Of a stretch of DNA of 64,000 bases, positions 53,268-61,860 are shown piece after piece. Where the stretch lies: positions 1,302,001 to 1,366,000 of the forward strand of contig NZ_CP089211.1 in the NCBI RefSeq assembly GCF_021183825.1. The letters are read 5' to 3'. This DNA is from Sinomicrobium kalidii (GTDB lineage: Bacteria; Bacteroidota; Bacteroidia; Flavobacteriales; Flavobacteriaceae). A program made the position numbers and the translations under genes. Numbering within the stretch: the stretch's first letter is position 1; every line of letters starts with the position of its first letter. The notes under the pieces are model-generated. The model had not been told where the DNA came from. It made no database searches and saw only the letters and a program-made list of their open reading frames with translations.

Positions 53268-53672
53268 ATGTTAAAAAAAGGAAGCCGCTTATACAGTATT
53301 TTAACAGGGAGTTGCCCCAGGTGCCAGCAGGAAAGCATGTATACCTCCAAAAACCTGTACCACCCGCGAAAGACCCTGAAAATGAACGAGACCTGTTCGC
53401 ATTGCGGTATCAGGTATAAAATGGAACCTTCTTTTTTCTACGGCGCCATGTATGTGAGCTATGCCGTGGGAACTGCTTTTGCGGTAGCGGCATTTGTCAT
53501 TTCCTTTCTCTTTATCGGCACTGGACTCAAAACGGCCTTCTTTGCCATCATGGGGACACTTATTGTATTCATGCCCGTAATTATGCGGCTTTCCAGGAAC
53601 ATCTGGATCAATTTTTTTGTCAAATACGACCCGGAAGCAGGAAAAAAACACCAAAAAGCCGGGATTTCCTGA
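53268..53672 (+). CDS. DUF983 family membrane protein
   Basis: The 134-residue protein has an N-terminal zinc-ribbon-like pair of CxxC motifs (SCPRCQQESMY and TCSHCGIRY), then two membrane helices (about 62-80 and 86-106). This matches DUF983, a family often near respiratory genes. Function unknown. Confidence 0.9.
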   Translation: MLKKGSRLYSILTGSCPRCQQESMYTSKNLYHPRKTLKMNETCSHCGIRYKMEPSFFYGAMYVSYAVGTAFAVAAFVISFLFIGTGLKTAFFAIMGTLIVFMPVIMRLSRNIWINFFVKYDPEAGKKHQKAGIS

Positions 53673-53748
53673 AGGCGGATTGATTCCGGCAAGCTGATTT
53701 ACTACCGATATCCTGTTTTTTTGATATCTTGCTGTAAATTATCCCGTT

Positions 53749-54684
53749 ATGAAAACATTGCTTCCCTTATGCCTGTTGTTTTGCATTCCACTTACCGCAC
53801 AACAATCCCGATCCATTCCTTCGTATTATGAAAAGGACGCCCTGCTATCGGAAAAACTGAGCGGAATAGCCCGGGACCTGGGACTGGACGGGGATTTCCA
53901 GGTAGGAGAAGACGGTACGGAACAGATATCCCTGGCCGTGATACAACTAAAAGATGGTGAAAGGCCAAAAATAGGCGGGGTTCATATGGAGAACTTCATT
54001 TACCCGGCCTCCGTGTATAAGATGTATGTGGCGGCCGAAGTACTCCGGCAGGTTTCGGCAAAAAAGTATTCACTCGATTCCCTTTATGTTGTCCGGTCAC
54101 CCAATGATGTGGATACGGCCAGGGAAGTACTCTCCGACCCGAGGCCGCTGTTGCATGACAGGGACACGGTAACCGTAAACTACTTGCTGGACCTGATGAT
54201 AACCCGCAGTGACAACTCGGCCGCAAATTGCCTTATAGACCTGACACAACGAAAAAACATCAATGCCCTGATGCACAAGTACAACTGGCAGGGCAGCGAA
54301 GTCACCCGCAAATTCCTGAAAAGGGAATTCGAAGACCCGGGGTACGGAGACATACGGGGTACGGAAACAAGTGCACTCCACGCTGCCGATTTCCTGTACC
54401 GGATCACTGAAAACCGCCTGGTCAATCCGTGGGTGAGCATGCAGCTAAAAACACTGCTGGGACGCCAGCTGGACAACACCAAGCTATCCGAGGGACTGCC
54501 GCACAATACCATGTTTTACCACAAAACGGGATGGTGGTCTTACTGGACCCACGATGCAGGAATTGTCAAGGACGGGGAAGTACATTACGTTATCGCCTGC
54601 TTTTTACCGCTCCGGGAAGAACAGGCCCTGCCCAAATTCCGCCTGCTTGCACAAAAGATCGATACGCTGATGCGGACGTACTGA
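53749..54684 (+). CDS. Class A beta-lactamase-like serine hydrolase
   Basis: The 311-residue exported protein (signal MKTLLPLCLLFCIPLTAQ) has the penicillin-interactive motifs in order: PASVYKMY (SxxK) at about 86-93, RSDNSAANC (SDN) at about 152-160 and HKTGWWS (KTG) at about 255-261. The classic omega-loop ExxLN motif of true class A lactamases is not evident, so peptidase or another hydrolase activity is as likely as resistance. Confidence 0.88.
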   Translation: MKTLLPLCLLFCIPLTAQQSRSIPSYYEKDALLSEKLSGIARDLGLDGDFQVGEDGTEQISLAVIQLKDGERPKIGGVHMENFIYPASVYKMYVAAEVLRQVSAKKYSLDSLYVVRSPNDVDTAREVLSDPRPLLHDRDTVTVNYLLDLMITRSDNSAANCLIDLTQRKNINALMHKYNWQGSEVTRKFLKREFEDPGYGDIRGTETSALHAADFLYRITENRLVNPWVSMQLKTLLGRQLDNTKLSEGLPHNTMFYHKTGWWSYWTHDAGIVKDGEVHYVIACFLPLREEQALPKFRLLAQKIDTLMRTY

Positions 54685-54824
54685 TCAAACCATTACACTG
54701 AAAGGTGCAAAGGTTTTGACAAGCAATAAAATTGCGCTCCGGTTATTGAATTATTTAGGCAATACCACTAACTGACTTAATAAACCGTTGCGAAAAAATA
54801 CAGACCTGTTATCTCTTCCGACAG

Positions 54825-55898
54825 TTACCCTTGTGCGGCCTGATATTTCCTGAACCGGGACCGGAACCTGGAAATATCGATCTCCTCATCTAAAGAAGCT
54901 CCTGTTTCTATAAAATCATATAATTGCTTCGCAACATAAGGCCCTACCAGGGTTCCCCGGGTGCCCAGCCCGTTGAGGACATACACATTATTTTCCTGTG
55001 GATGCCTTCCTGCAAGGGGCCTTCTGTCGGCCACGGTGGGGCGTATGCCTGCCTCCTGTTTTATCACTTCAAAATCGCATTTCAGCAGCGATTTTAATTT
55101 AGTCAGCAACTCTTCCCTTGCCCTGGAGGTCGTCACGTTGGTTTTGTCTTTCCAGTTATAAGTTGCCCCGACCTTATAACGGTCTTCTCCCACAGGAATG
55201 AGAAACACCGACGACTTTACAATCGAATTCAGGTTCAACTCCGGAGCCCGGATGGTAAGCAACTCCCCCTTAGCCCCGCGGAGCGGAAGGTATTTAAAAA
55301 ACGGGTTGGACAACATGCCGAACCCCTCGGCAAAGACAATCTGCCGCGCTTTTATATCCTTGTAACGCACCCCTGTTCCCGTACCTTCCAGCACTTCGTA
55401 ATCCAGGTGTTCTTTCCGCAGGCAATCCTGCGAAAGAAGAAGGTCCGCATACTTTTCAATAAGTGCTTTCACTGCTATTCTTCCTGTATGCCACACTTCC
55501 CCGAAACCATGGGGAGCATCGATACCGGTATTGGTGTTCTGAATGATCCGCGGAGACAGATAAGGGGCCAGTGACGGTTTGTCAGCGGCTTCAAACCAGA
55601 GGTTCTGTTCTTCCACGGAAGCAAATTTCCGGTATACGGGCATAGGATAGACCAGTTTTCCGGACAGTATTTGCTCCAGTTTCTGATAAAAGGGGACCGC
55701 TATTTTTAACTGCTCTTCAGACCTCCATGCGGCAGTAAACCGTTTCAGCACTACCGGATTGTACACCCCGCCCGCTACGGACGACGACTGCTGGGAATCT
55801 CCGTCAAAGACCACAAACCTTTTACCGTTTTCCCGAAGCTGTTCACAAAAAGCTATTCCGCCCAGCCCAAGCCCCACAACAATATAATCTGTTTCCAT
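54825..55898 (-). CDS. FAD-dependent oxidoreductase of the DAO family
   Basis: The 357-residue protein begins METDYIVVGLGLGGIAFCEQ (FAD dinucleotide fold), followed by VFDGDSQQSSSVAGGVYNPV. The substrate side shows GVRYKDIKARQIVFAEGFG and LRGAKGELLTIRAPEL. Near the end, GIRPTVADRRPLAGRHPQEN and VYVLNGLGTRGTLVGPYVA match glycine/D-amino-acid oxidase-like enzymes. Substrate unknown. A terminator separates it from gldN upstream. Confidence 0.9.
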   Translation of the reverse strand: METDYIVVGLGLGGIAFCEQLRENGKRFVVFDGDSQQSSSVAGGVYNPVVLKRFTAAWRSEEQLKIAVPFYQKLEQILSGKLVYPMPVYRKFASVEEQNLWFEAADKPSLAPYLSPRIIQNTNTGIDAPHGFGEVWHTGRIAVKALIEKYADLLLSQDCLRKEHLDYEVLEGTGTGVRYKDIKARQIVFAEGFGMLSNPFFKYLPLRGAKGELLTIRAPELNLNSIVKSSVFLIPVGEDRYKVGATYNWKDKTNVTTSRAREELLTKLKSLLKCDFEVIKQEAGIRPTVADRRPLAGRHPQENNVYVLNGLGTRGTLVGPYVAKQLYDFIETGASLDEEIDISRFRSRFRKYQAAQG

Positions 55899-55912
55899 AA
55901 CACAAAAATATA

Positions 55913-55937
55913 AAACGCCCGAACAGTACGGGCGTTT
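55913..55937 (-). terminator. Terminator between gldN and the FAD oxidoreductase
   Basis: AAACGCCCG and CGGGCGTTT form a perfect 9-bp stem with a 7-base loop, 55 bp after the gldN stop codon and directly before the next gene. Its position implies separate transcription or attenuation. Confidence 0.8.
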
Positions 55938-55991
55938 CAGAGGGAATTTCGGATATTCTCATATCCGGGTTATTATGAATGAGGGTAACAT

Positions 55992-56894
55992 TTATTCGTT
56001 TTTCCAGACGTCTTGTTCGAAATTGCGTATTTCTTCCTTGATGCGTTTTGCTTCCATCAACTGGAACATGGCGTTATCCGGGATGTAGTCACTGATCTCC
56101 CTGTCGCCATACACATTTTCTTCTTTATAGATAACAGCATTGAACCGCCTGGCATTCAACAGGTGATCGAAAGATATGGGCACCCCGGAATTGCCCAGGT
56201 TAAACGCCTTGGCTTCATGCAGCACCTGTCGCGCACTCGGATACCACACCCAGAAGAGTTCTACCAGATTGGAGCCATCGGTGATGCCCTGGTCCATAAA
56301 ATTGATATCGGGCGCAACGGGCGCTATGCCCAGCAAACGGTATTTTAATTCGCCCTGGCGCTTGTCAAAATACCACATGCCCTTGATGTGATATTCCACA
56401 ATATCCGCTGCACTCAGATCTCTCCGGTCTATATACATTTCGGAAACCTGCTCTCCGGCATTCACCTGTTCGAGCCCGAGGTCTGTCGTGTCCACCTTGG
56501 TCAGTGTAGCCTCCAGTTCCCCGAACCTCCTTTTTTCGGTAAAATAGGAATCCGCATAGATATCCTGTATCCTGCCGTTTTTGATATTGGTGACCAGCAC
56601 ATCGTAAAGTGACTGCCGGCCTACATGTGCACCCTGCCCGTCTATGGGGTAATACAACGGAAAGTTTACCCTTTCATTGAGGTCAATAACTTCCCAGGTC
56701 ATTTTAGACCACAAGATATCCCTGTCTTCTACATAGCCATATTCCAAAGGTTTATTGGGATCGGCCTGGGCCTGCGCTTCGGTAAGCTTCCCAATATCCT
56801 CGGGTTTTTCAGCATTGAGTATATTAGCCTGTCCATTGACATTTATCCACATAAACGCCACCGTAACAGTTAACAAAACACCCTTCCAACACAT
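55992..56894 (-). CDS. gldN: Gliding motility / type IX secretion protein GldN (PorN)
   Basis: The 300-residue exported protein has LEYGYVEDRDILWSKMTWEV, IDLNERVNFPLYYP, SLYDVLVTNIKNGRIQDIYA and LLGIAPVAPD, the conserved spine of GldN/PorN. GldN associates with GldK in the periplasmic ring of the T9SS, which exports adhesins and enzymes. In model flavobacteria it follows gldKLM. Here 385 bp of noncoding sequence and a divergent regulator precede it, so the ring genes are elsewhere or this is a gldO-like paralogue. Confidence 0.9.
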   Translation of the reverse strand: MCWKGVLLTVTVAFMWINVNGQANILNAEKPEDIGKLTEAQAQADPNKPLEYGYVEDRDILWSKMTWEVIDLNERVNFPLYYPIDGQGAHVGRQSLYDVLVTNIKNGRIQDIYADSYFTEKRRFGELEATLTKVDTTDLGLEQVNAGEQVSEMYIDRRDLSAADIVEYHIKGMWYFDKRQGELKYRLLGIAPVAPDINFMDQGITDGSNLVELFWVWYPSARQVLHEAKAFNLGNSGVPISFDHLLNARRFNAVIYKEENVYGDREISDYIPDNAMFQLMEAKRIKEEIRNFEQDVWKNE

Positions 56895-57279
56895 AACTTT
56901 TGATTTTTTAGTTTAGCACGAAAAAAAACACTACTCCGTTAAAACTTTAACATTTAACACGTAAAAAACTGGACGACAAAAAGATACAATTAAAAAAAAT
57001 TATTTACCATCTTAATGTCCTACCGAAAAGCAATACACTATTTACGAACATAAACTCCATAAAAAGGATATTATTGTGTATAACAATTTTTCCCGTCAAA
57101 AAAATTTTCAGTTTGAAATATACACTTTCTGTAAATAATCACAAAAAGAGATTTTTAATCGATGTTCCGAAAGATAGCGTAATTATTTACATCCCAGCGG
57201 CCTGTAATCAAAAATTTACTATATTGGCATTTCGAAACAGTGGATCACCTTTCGTAAAGTACAAACAGATAACCCCATA
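56895..57279. other. Divergent intergenic region between gldN and the response regulator
   Basis: About 385 bp, strongly AT-rich, with A-tracts near 56990-57000 and 57100. It should contain promoters for both genes, but I find no full TTG/TAnnTTTG pair. No repeats or hairpins stand out. Confidence 0.4.
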
Positions 57280-57963
57280 ATGTTAAACCAAAACGATGTA
57301 TCCATGAGCAAAAATTACCCCATTCTACTAGTTGATGACCACATTGTTATCCAATTTGCAATTGCCCGAATTATCGAGGACTTCCTACCCAGTGCAAGGA
57401 TCACTTCCATTGAAGATTTTTCACAAACCATAGACCTTCTCAAAAAAGAATATTTTGAGTTGATCATTCTGGATATTGATATCCCCAATGGCATAGGTAC
57501 GGAGATGATCAGTGTTATACGTTCCATATCCCCCGACGTAAAAATACTGATGTTCTCTGCCCTTAGTGAGAAACGGTACGCTATGCGTTTTATCCATGCA
57601 GGAGCCAACGGCTATCTGCACAAACACAGTTCAAAGGAAGAAATAGAAGAAGCGATCACCGAGGTGATAAACGGAGACACCTACATAAGCAGGTCTGTGA
57701 CAAAGCATTTTCTGCACGAGTCCTCCCTGCGACACGGAAAGCCGTTGAAAAACCCGTTGAACAGCCTGTCGAATCGTGAACTGGAAATTGCCAGGTTAAT
57801 TGCCAAAGGCAACGGCAACCTGGAAATTGTGAACATACTGGACCTGAAGAAATCTACGGTGAGTACACACAAGATGCGGATATTCAAAAAACTGAATATC
57901 GGTAACGTCACCGAACTCATCGAGATCTTTAACCACTATGACACACCGGTTATTGCCATTTGA
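57280..57963 (+). CDS. LuxR/NarL-type response regulator
   Basis: The 227-residue protein (219 if started at the Met at 57304) has a receiver domain with acidic DD in LLVDDHIVIQFAIA and the phospho-acceptor Asp in ELIILDIDIPNGIG. Also present are the Ser/Thr MFSALS and a Lys in YLHKHSS. A C-terminal LuxR helix-turn-helix follows (SNRELEIARLIAKGNGN ... STVSTHKMRIFKKLNI). No histidine kinase is adjacent. It is divergent from gldN. Confidence 0.93.
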   Translation: MLNQNDVSMSKNYPILLVDDHIVIQFAIARIIEDFLPSARITSIEDFSQTIDLLKKEYFELIILDIDIPNGIGTEMISVIRSISPDVKILMFSALSEKRYAMRFIHAGANGYLHKHSSKEEIEEAITEVINGDTYISRSVTKHFLHESSLRHGKPLKNPLNSLSNRELEIARLIAKGNGNLEIVNILDLKKSTVSTHKMRIFKKLNIGNVTELIEIFNHYDTPVIAI

Positions 57964-58178
57964 CGGAAATATCGGGACAAATGCATCCCTAAACAGAAAG
58001 GTGAACCCGCAGGCATGTAGAAGTTAAAAACGGGCAATCAGTGCTCGGTAACCGGGATCGGGATTAACCGAATACTGACTACCCGACAGGATAAACTTCA
58101 ACTTTGCACAGGTAGCGGTGCATTTGTTTCCGGGTATTTATTTCCGCCGGCCCGGTATGTTTTTAATTGCCATAACCC

Positions 58179-58220
58179 TGTGGCGCATTTCGCAGCTTTT
58201 ACCGCTCGAAATGCGCCACA
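58179..58220 (+). terminator. Strong terminator-like hairpin without an adjacent gene
   Basis: TGTGGCGCATTTCG and CGAAATGCGCCACA form a perfect 14-bp stem around a 14-nt loop, followed by TTTTTAT. It lies 215 bp downstream of the response-regulator stop codon, with no ORF between, so it ends either a long 3' UTR or a small RNA. Confidence 0.75.
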
Positions 58221-58360
58221 TTTTTATCAAAAAGGACAATTTGTCTCACACTCCCCTTCATTTTGACTGCCATAAATTCTTATATGGCATTAGAACAAGT
58301 TCTACAAAGTTGCCGAACAAATACTATATCGCCTGAAGCCGAAAATAACGCGCTGCACTA

Positions 58361-58540
58361 TACTTTTGGACATATAATGGATGACACCCCATCCTGATAT
58401 TAAAAGTTCTTTTTACATAAAACCACTCTACTTGGTTAGTTCACTGCCCGTTTTCGGGTTGTCACGGTATGACATGTACATTCGGGATGTCATCAGGCAA
58501 CCTGCCCTTTTTGACCAACGGAGTGGTTTTTAATTTTTTC
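58361..58540 (+). promoter_or_regulatory. Promoter box and structured RNA ending in a U-tract, upstream of the S24-type regulator
   Basis: TACTTTTG at 58361-58368 is a perfect -7 box. Downstream, AAAACCACTC (58419) pairs with GAGTGGTTTT (58521-58530) and TTGGT with ACCAA (58514-58518). Inside are a CCCG-TTTT-CGGG hairpin, GGTTGTC/GGCAACC (one G-U) and TGACAT/ATGTCA (58470-58492). TTTTTAATTTTTTC follows at once, so this may be an attenuator in the 5' leader of the next gene or a small RNA of about 165 nt with its own terminator. Confidence 0.55.
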
Positions 58541-58583
58541 CGGACCGGTAAATGACCCGTAAGCATTGTAAATTCTCTCTATT

Positions 58584-59294
58584 ATGAAATATAATACAAT
58601 CGAAACAACCAAAGAAAGTAACCCCTCAATCACCCTTAAAAGGGATTACACCGTAGACGTAACACTTCTTTTAAAGAAGTTAAAGAGCCACCTCGGCATT
58701 CAGACCAACATTGAGTTATCCAGGGTCCTCGACGTAAAACCGAACACCATATCCACATGGAAGAGGAGGAACAGCCTGGACTACGAATTGATCATCTCGA
58801 TATGCAACATGCTGGACATAGACCTGAACTCGCTGTTTTCAACGGAATATACCCGGAACAGATCGGCCAACAACATCCTGGCTGTACCCATCGAGGCGCA
58901 ATACCAGTATGTGTCTAACTATCACAAGGAGGAATTCCTGGACAAAATGCCCAAATGTTCCCTTCCGTTCTCATTTTCCACCCCCAACACAAGGGCTTTC
59001 CAGATGGCCGGCATTTCCATGTCGCCCACATTGAAAGAAGGTGCTTATGTGATAGGCGAACGGATCAATGATCACGACCTTATTGAAGATAACAGTATAT
59101 GCATCCTCATCAGCAAACTGCGGGGAATCCATATCAACAGGGTAAAGAAAGATCCGAAAAATCCCTACATACTCAACCTTTTAAACGACAACGAGAACTT
59201 TTCCAACAACATTGTGATGCCTGTGGAAGAAATTACCGAGGCATGGCGGGTGACTAACATTTTGTCCCTTGATATCGTAAAACGAGACCATTAA
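58584..59294 (+). CDS. CI/LexA-like regulator: HTH plus S24 peptidase-fold domain
   Basis: The 236-residue protein has an N-terminal helix-turn-helix (LLKKLKSHLGIQTNIELSRV ... PNTISTWKRRNS) of phage CI-repressor type. An S24-like C-terminal domain has the Ser motif GISMSPTLKEGAYV (Ser145). In the alignable position of the catalytic Lys (VKRL in LexA) I read INRV (Asn185), so self-cleavage may be lost. No prophage genes surround it. A structured leader with a U-tract lies directly upstream. Confidence 0.82.
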   Translation: MKYNTIETTKESNPSITLKRDYTVDVTLLLKKLKSHLGIQTNIELSRVLDVKPNTISTWKRRNSLDYELIISICNMLDIDLNSLFSTEYTRNRSANNILAVPIEAQYQYVSNYHKEEFLDKMPKCSLPFSFSTPNTRAFQMAGISMSPTLKEGAYVIGERINDHDLIEDNSICILISKLRGIHINRVKKDPKNPYILNLLNDNENFSNNIVMPVEEITEAWRVTNILSLDIVKRDH

Positions 59295-59330
59295 TAATTG
59301 TGACCCGAAGACCGAAAAAATTGCCCCAGA

Positions 59331-59882
59331 ATGGAAGTAAAAAGTTTAGTAGCTGAAAACGATAAGATCATAGAAGTATTCATAACCCGGCATTCTCAAA
59401 AAATCTATAATTTCATTTTTTCCAAAGTCCTCGACAAGAACATTACCGAAGATATTTTCCAGGACACCTTTATCAAGGTTGTCAAAACCCTGAAAAAGGG
59501 AGACTATACGGAAGAAGGCAAGTTCTTGTCATGGGTTATGCGTATTGCGCACAACCTGGTCATAGACCATTTCAGACAAAACCAGAGAAAGCGCATTTTC
59601 CGGCACCTTGAAGACTTCAGTTTTCTGTCCGGTATAGAAGATGCCTCGCCGGATGCGGAAAAATACCTCATCAAGCAGCAGACGGAAACCAGTGTAAAGA
59701 AACTTATCAAAGAGCTTCCGCCGGATCAGCAAGACGTGATAATCATGCGGATATACAGGGAAATGACCTTTAAGGAAATATCGGAAGAGATGGGGGTGAA
59801 TATCAACACCTCGCTCGGACGCATGCGATATGCCCTGACCAACCTCCGCAAGATCGCCAAAAGAAATAATATATCCATATAA
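59331..59882 (+). CDS. ECF-type RNA polymerase sigma factor
   Basis: The 183-residue protein has region 2 (ITEDIFQDTFIKVVKTLKKG, then GKFLSWVMRIAHNLVIDHFR) and region 4 (ELPPDQQDVIIMRIYREMTF, then KEISEEMGVNINTSLGRMRY). It directs transcription of a specific envelope or stress regulon. No classic anti-sigma with a zinc domain follows. The next gene, 17 bp downstream, encodes a membrane protein with a cytoplasmic N-terminus. Confidence 0.94.
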   Translation: MEVKSLVAENDKIIEVFITRHSQKIYNFIFSKVLDKNITEDIFQDTFIKVVKTLKKGDYTEEGKFLSWVMRIAHNLVIDHFRQNQRKRIFRHLEDFSFLSGIEDASPDAEKYLIKQQTETSVKKLIKELPPDQQDVIIMRIYREMTFKEISEEMGVNINTSLGRMRYALTNLRKIAKRNNISI

Positions 59883-59899
59883 CCCAAACCACACCGAAT

Positions 59900-60520
59900 A
59901 TGCCATACATAGAAGAAGACGACCTGGTAGCACTGCACAAAAAAATAGAAAGGGAACAGGAAAACAATAAAAAGCTGTTGGACCAGATAAGCAGTAAGAA
60001 CGACAGTTATGACAAAAGTGTGAAAACACGGAACACGGCCTGGGGGATCACCTCCATACTGTGTCTTGCCATTATAGGTTTTGCGTTCTATTTCAATTCC
60101 GAGTTAACTGCCATGGAAGCATCTTATGCCTCCTGCTACGAAAAAAACTCGCTTTTGCTTGAAAGTGCCGACAGCACTTCTATGTTAAAGGACAGGCTGG
60201 CGCAACTGGAAAACGAGAATAAAGGCCTCCGGCACGATCTGGATGAGGCCAGGGCCGCTCCCCTTCCGGCAACGGCATCGCGGGATTCTGTCTATACCGT
60301 ACAGGTAAAGGCTTTTGAAACAGATCAGATCCCGTTACAGTCTAACACCAATTTTATCTATACGCAGAACCCGAACCTGTTTTACGCATTCTGTATCGGT
60401 ATATTCAACACTCCTGACGAGGCCCGTGTTCTCAGGGGAGAACTGGTGGACATGGGATTTGAGGATGTTTTTGTGGCGCTCTACAAAGACGGAAAACGGC
60501 AAAAGATCATAGAGGACTGA
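59900..60520 (+). CDS. Membrane protein with coiled coil and SPOR-like C-terminus, sigma-factor partner
   Basis: The 206-residue protein has a charged cytoplasmic N-terminus (about 1-45, with a helical KKIEREQENNKKLLDQ stretch). One membrane helix (about 48-66) and an extracytoplasmic coiled coil (SMLKDRLAQLENENKGLRHD) follow. The C-terminal domain has VQVKAFETDQIPL and FCIGIFNTPDEARVLRGELV, a SPOR-like pattern. It may tether and regulate the sigma factor encoded 17 bp upstream; this is inferred from position and topology. Confidence 0.7.
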   Translation: MPYIEEDDLVALHKKIEREQENNKKLLDQISSKNDSYDKSVKTRNTAWGITSILCLAIIGFAFYFNSELTAMEASYASCYEKNSLLLESADSTSMLKDRLAQLENENKGLRHDLDEARAAPLPATASRDSVYTVQVKAFETDQIPLQSNTNFIYTQNPNLFYAFCIGIFNTPDEARVLRGELVDMGFEDVFVALYKDGKRQKIIED

Positions 60521-60560
60521 TAAAATCACCCGTCCCGATATTTTCGATCTTCATCATATA

Positions 60561-60594
60561 AAACAAGCATTTGCAACTGTTGTAATGCTTGTTT
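60561..60594 (+). terminator. Intrinsic terminator after the sigma-factor operon
   Basis: AAACAAGCATT and AATGCTTGTTT form a perfect 11-bp stem, followed by TTTATG. It lies 41 bp after the stop codon of the SPOR-like gene. Confidence 0.85.
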
Positions 60595-60669
60595 TTATGT
60601 GTTTAAGAGGCCGTTCCGTTAGCATTATCTCCTCCAACAGACAAACAACTAAATTTTAAAACTACAGGA

Positions 60670-61821
60670 ATGAAATACATCTTTTGCCTATGCGTAAGTT
60701 TCTTTTTCGCAGTGAATACCATGTATGCCCAGTATAAAAAAACGACATACACATCTGAAAAACTCGGGGAAGACCGCGAAATCATTTTCCACATCCCCGA
60801 AAATTATGACGCTAAAAAAAAGTATCCGCTCATTGTGGTCCTGGATGCCGATTACCTCTTTGAAACGGTAATGGCCGCGTCCGGATTCTATACCTATAAT
60901 GACGAAATGCCCGAGAGCATCATTGTAGGTATCCGCCAGGAAAACAGCCGGCTCAGTGATTGTAATTACAACGAAGATACCGGGTTTCCAAAAGACAAGG
61001 GGAACAACTTTTTTGAGTTTATAGGGATGGAATTGCTCCCCTCGCTGGCCGACGAATATAACCTTGCAGACTTCAGGATTATCATAGGTCACGGACTTAC
61101 GGCCAATTTCATCAACTATTACCTCTTCAAAGACCGGCCCTTGTTTGATGCATATGTCAACATAGCGCCCACTTTTGCCCCTAATGTAACGGACTACCTC
61201 ACCAGCCGGTTATCTACGCTTACAATACAGAAATTTTACTACCTCATTACATCCGACAAAAACCGGGATGCCGAAAATGCCGCGCGTATCGAAGAACTTC
61301 ATCAATCCCTGCAAGCCATAGACAACGACCAACTCCACTATAATTTCAGTATTGTTGAGGATTCGGACAACTATACGGTAGCCGCCCATGCCATACCCCG
61401 GTCCCTGTATGGTATTTTCGATCTTTACCAACCCATTCCCCCGGAGGAATATGAAAAAGAGGTGCTGTCTTATGAAGAAGGTATTGTCTACGACTACCTG
61501 GAAAACAAATACAACGCCATCCACGGCACTTATGACGTCGACAAAAAAATAAGGTTGAACGATGTCATGGCCATCTATGCGGCCTGTCTGGAAAAAGAAG
61601 ACCTCCCTTCCCTGGAAAGCCTGGGCAAACTGGGAAAAAAGGAGTTTCCGGATACCATGTTGGGCTATTTCTTTGAAGCGGAGTTTCACGAAAAAAGCGG
61701 CAATACCAAAAAGGCCATGCGGACCTATGAAAAGGCTTTCCTGATGAGCGAGATCGATTTTCTTACCAAAGATATGGTACAGGAAAGAATATTCAATATA
61801 AAGAAGGATATGGGCTGGTAA
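60670..61821 (+). CDS. Esterase-family alpha/beta-fold protein lacking the nucleophile Ser, with C-terminal TPR-like region
   Basis: The 383-residue exported protein (signal MKYIFCLCVSFFFAVNTMYA) has the esterase-family core: EIIFHIPENYDAKKKYPLIV, VLDADYLFETV and IIVGIRQENSRL. The nucleophile elbow reads IIIGHGLTANF (Gly142) where GHS is expected. A terminal segment (YFFEAEFHEKSGNTKKAMRT ... YEKAFLM) looks like a TPR unit. Catalysis is therefore doubtful and a binding role more likely. Confidence 0.82.
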   Translation: MKYIFCLCVSFFFAVNTMYAQYKKTTYTSEKLGEDREIIFHIPENYDAKKKYPLIVVLDADYLFETVMAASGFYTYNDEMPESIIVGIRQENSRLSDCNYNEDTGFPKDKGNNFFEFIGMELLPSLADEYNLADFRIIIGHGLTANFINYYLFKDRPLFDAYVNIAPTFAPNVTDYLTSRLSTLTIQKFYYLITSDKNRDAENAARIEELHQSLQAIDNDQLHYNFSIVEDSDNYTVAAHAIPRSLYGIFDLYQPIPPEEYEKEVLSYEEGIVYDYLENKYNAIHGTYDVDKKIRLNDVMAIYAACLEKEDLPSLESLGKLGKKEFPDTMLGYFFEAEFHEKSGNTKKAMRTYEKAFLMSEIDFLTKDMVQERIFNIKKDMGW

Positions 61822-61860
61822 TTGCTTTATTTACGCATCAATTACCTGTGTGGTAAAAAC

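Noticed and set aside
53749..54684. Antibiotic-resistance beta-lactamase
   Set aside because: SxxK, SDN and KTG are present but the omega-loop glutamate motif of class A lactamases is not evident, so a resistance call is not justified.
58118..58336. Plus-strand 72-residue ORF upstream of the S24-type regulator
   Set aside because: It runs through the perfect terminator hairpin and has no homologous features or start context.
58584..59294. Prophage signal from the CI-like repressor
   Set aside because: No integrase, structural or lysis genes lie nearby; stand-alone S24-type regulators occur on Bacteroidota chromosomes.
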